Below, in pieces: positions 63,780 through 64,000 of a DNA stretch of 64,000 nt (position 1 is its first letter; each line of letters starts with the position of its first letter). The position numbers were made by a program, and so were the translations under genes. This DNA comes from Bacteroides faecalis (GTDB lineage Bacteria > Bacteroidota > Bacteroidia > Bacteroidales > Bacteroidaceae), in assembly GCF_003865075.1 (NCBI RefSeq), contig NZ_BHWB01000012.1:1-64000 (forward strand). Direction: 5' to 3'. Below the pieces are notes generated by a model, which had not been told where the DNA came from, ran no database searches, and saw only the letters and a program-made list of their open reading frames with translations.

Positions 63780-64000
63780 ATGAAGCAGACAATTTATCCT
63801 TTCAAACAATTATTATCGGGCGGCCTGTTATGTATTGCCGTCGTGGTAGCCGCATATCTATTCGAGGTCTTTTTTCCAGGAATGTATATGAATGCTTTCT
63901 CATATTCTATATATCTTTCATTCTGGATGGTTCTTTTAGTAGGAGCATTACTTTGGACATTACGGAAACCGGGAATACAAGGATTAGGAGCAGAAATAAC
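63780..64000 (+). CDS. Membrane protein, 5' part (runs off the right end)
   Basis: The first ~73 residues are visible: MKQTIYPFKQLL, then two hydrophobic segments (GGLLCIAVVVAAYLFEVFF and YSIYLSFWMVLLVGALLWTL) separated by a short loop, then RKPGIQGLGAEI. It is an inner-membrane protein. The layout could suit a cytochrome-c-biogenesis (ResB-type) protein, but too little is visible to assign it. It has its own promoter and is probably unrelated to the PUL. Confidence 0.6.
   Translation, partial: MKQTIYPFKQLLSGGLLCIAVVVAAYLFEVFFPGMYMNAFSYSIYLSFWMVLLVGALLWTLRKPGIQGLGAEI

Overview
The window comes from a Bacteroides-type gut bacterium. The signs are SusC/SusD pairs with Bacteroidetes lipoprotein signals, TAnnTTTG promoter elements, IS982- and IS1380-family insertion sequences of the Bacteroides kind, and a dense run of secreted glycosidases. 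The species call is inference. Most of the window is one large polysaccharide utilisation locus (PUL).

Region 1 (about 1-8.4 kb) is a rearrangement zone. Two apparently identical 674-bp inverted repeats (8-681 and 7763-8436) flank about 7.1 kb. That segment holds a tyrosine recombinase gene split by an IS982-family element, an operator/promoter, and an IS1380-family element lodged 16 bp upstream of a DUF4965-type gene. The DUF4965 gene carries a one-base frameshift. Its last ~200 codons, plus the start codon of the following lipoprotein gene, are duplicated at the left edge and lead into a different gene that leaves the window.

Region 2 (8.4-21.2 kb) is the glycan capture and import operon: TIG/beta-propeller lipoprotein, SusC, SusD and a DUF4973-like lipoprotein. 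After a terminator comes a second set whose SusC lacks its N-terminal two thirds, followed by complete SusD and DUF4973-like genes. The truncated SusC starts at the same 15-bp sequence that borders the truncated DUF4965 copy, which suggests a recombination site.

Region 3 (21.4-33.5 kb) mixes redox-type and hydrolytic sugar enzymes: a Tat-exported Gfo/Idh/MocA oxidoreductase, GH105, GH2, a secreted FAD oxidoreductase, a decayed GH130 and GH2 remnant, a double DUF1080 (3-keto-glycoside hydrolase) protein and an ApbE-like protein.

Region 4 (33.7-49 kb) holds GH115 and GH67 alpha-glucuronidases, two serine-type sulfatases, two GH43 enzymes and a GH2. Region 5 (47.8-62 kb) is an alpha-mannan operon (GH76, an unrecognised TIM-barrel-like protein, DUF4965, GH125, aldose epimerase, GH92, GH127), followed by a second GH105. 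The last 2 kb hold small unrelated genes and a membrane protein that runs off the end.

Five promoters (3.9, 36.7, 43.1 on the minus strand, 43.2 and 47.7 kb) share a near-identical motif (core TCCTTTATTGAATAG) with a fixed ~50-bp spacing to the -7 element. They tie the import operon, sulfatases, glucuronidase, GH43/GH2 and mannanase units into one regulon. No regulator gene lies in the window. The enzyme set fits an acidic, possibly sulfated heteromannan carrying glucuronic acid and pentoses. The import operon itself appears crippled here, because IS elements disrupt both the recombinase and the promoter linkage.
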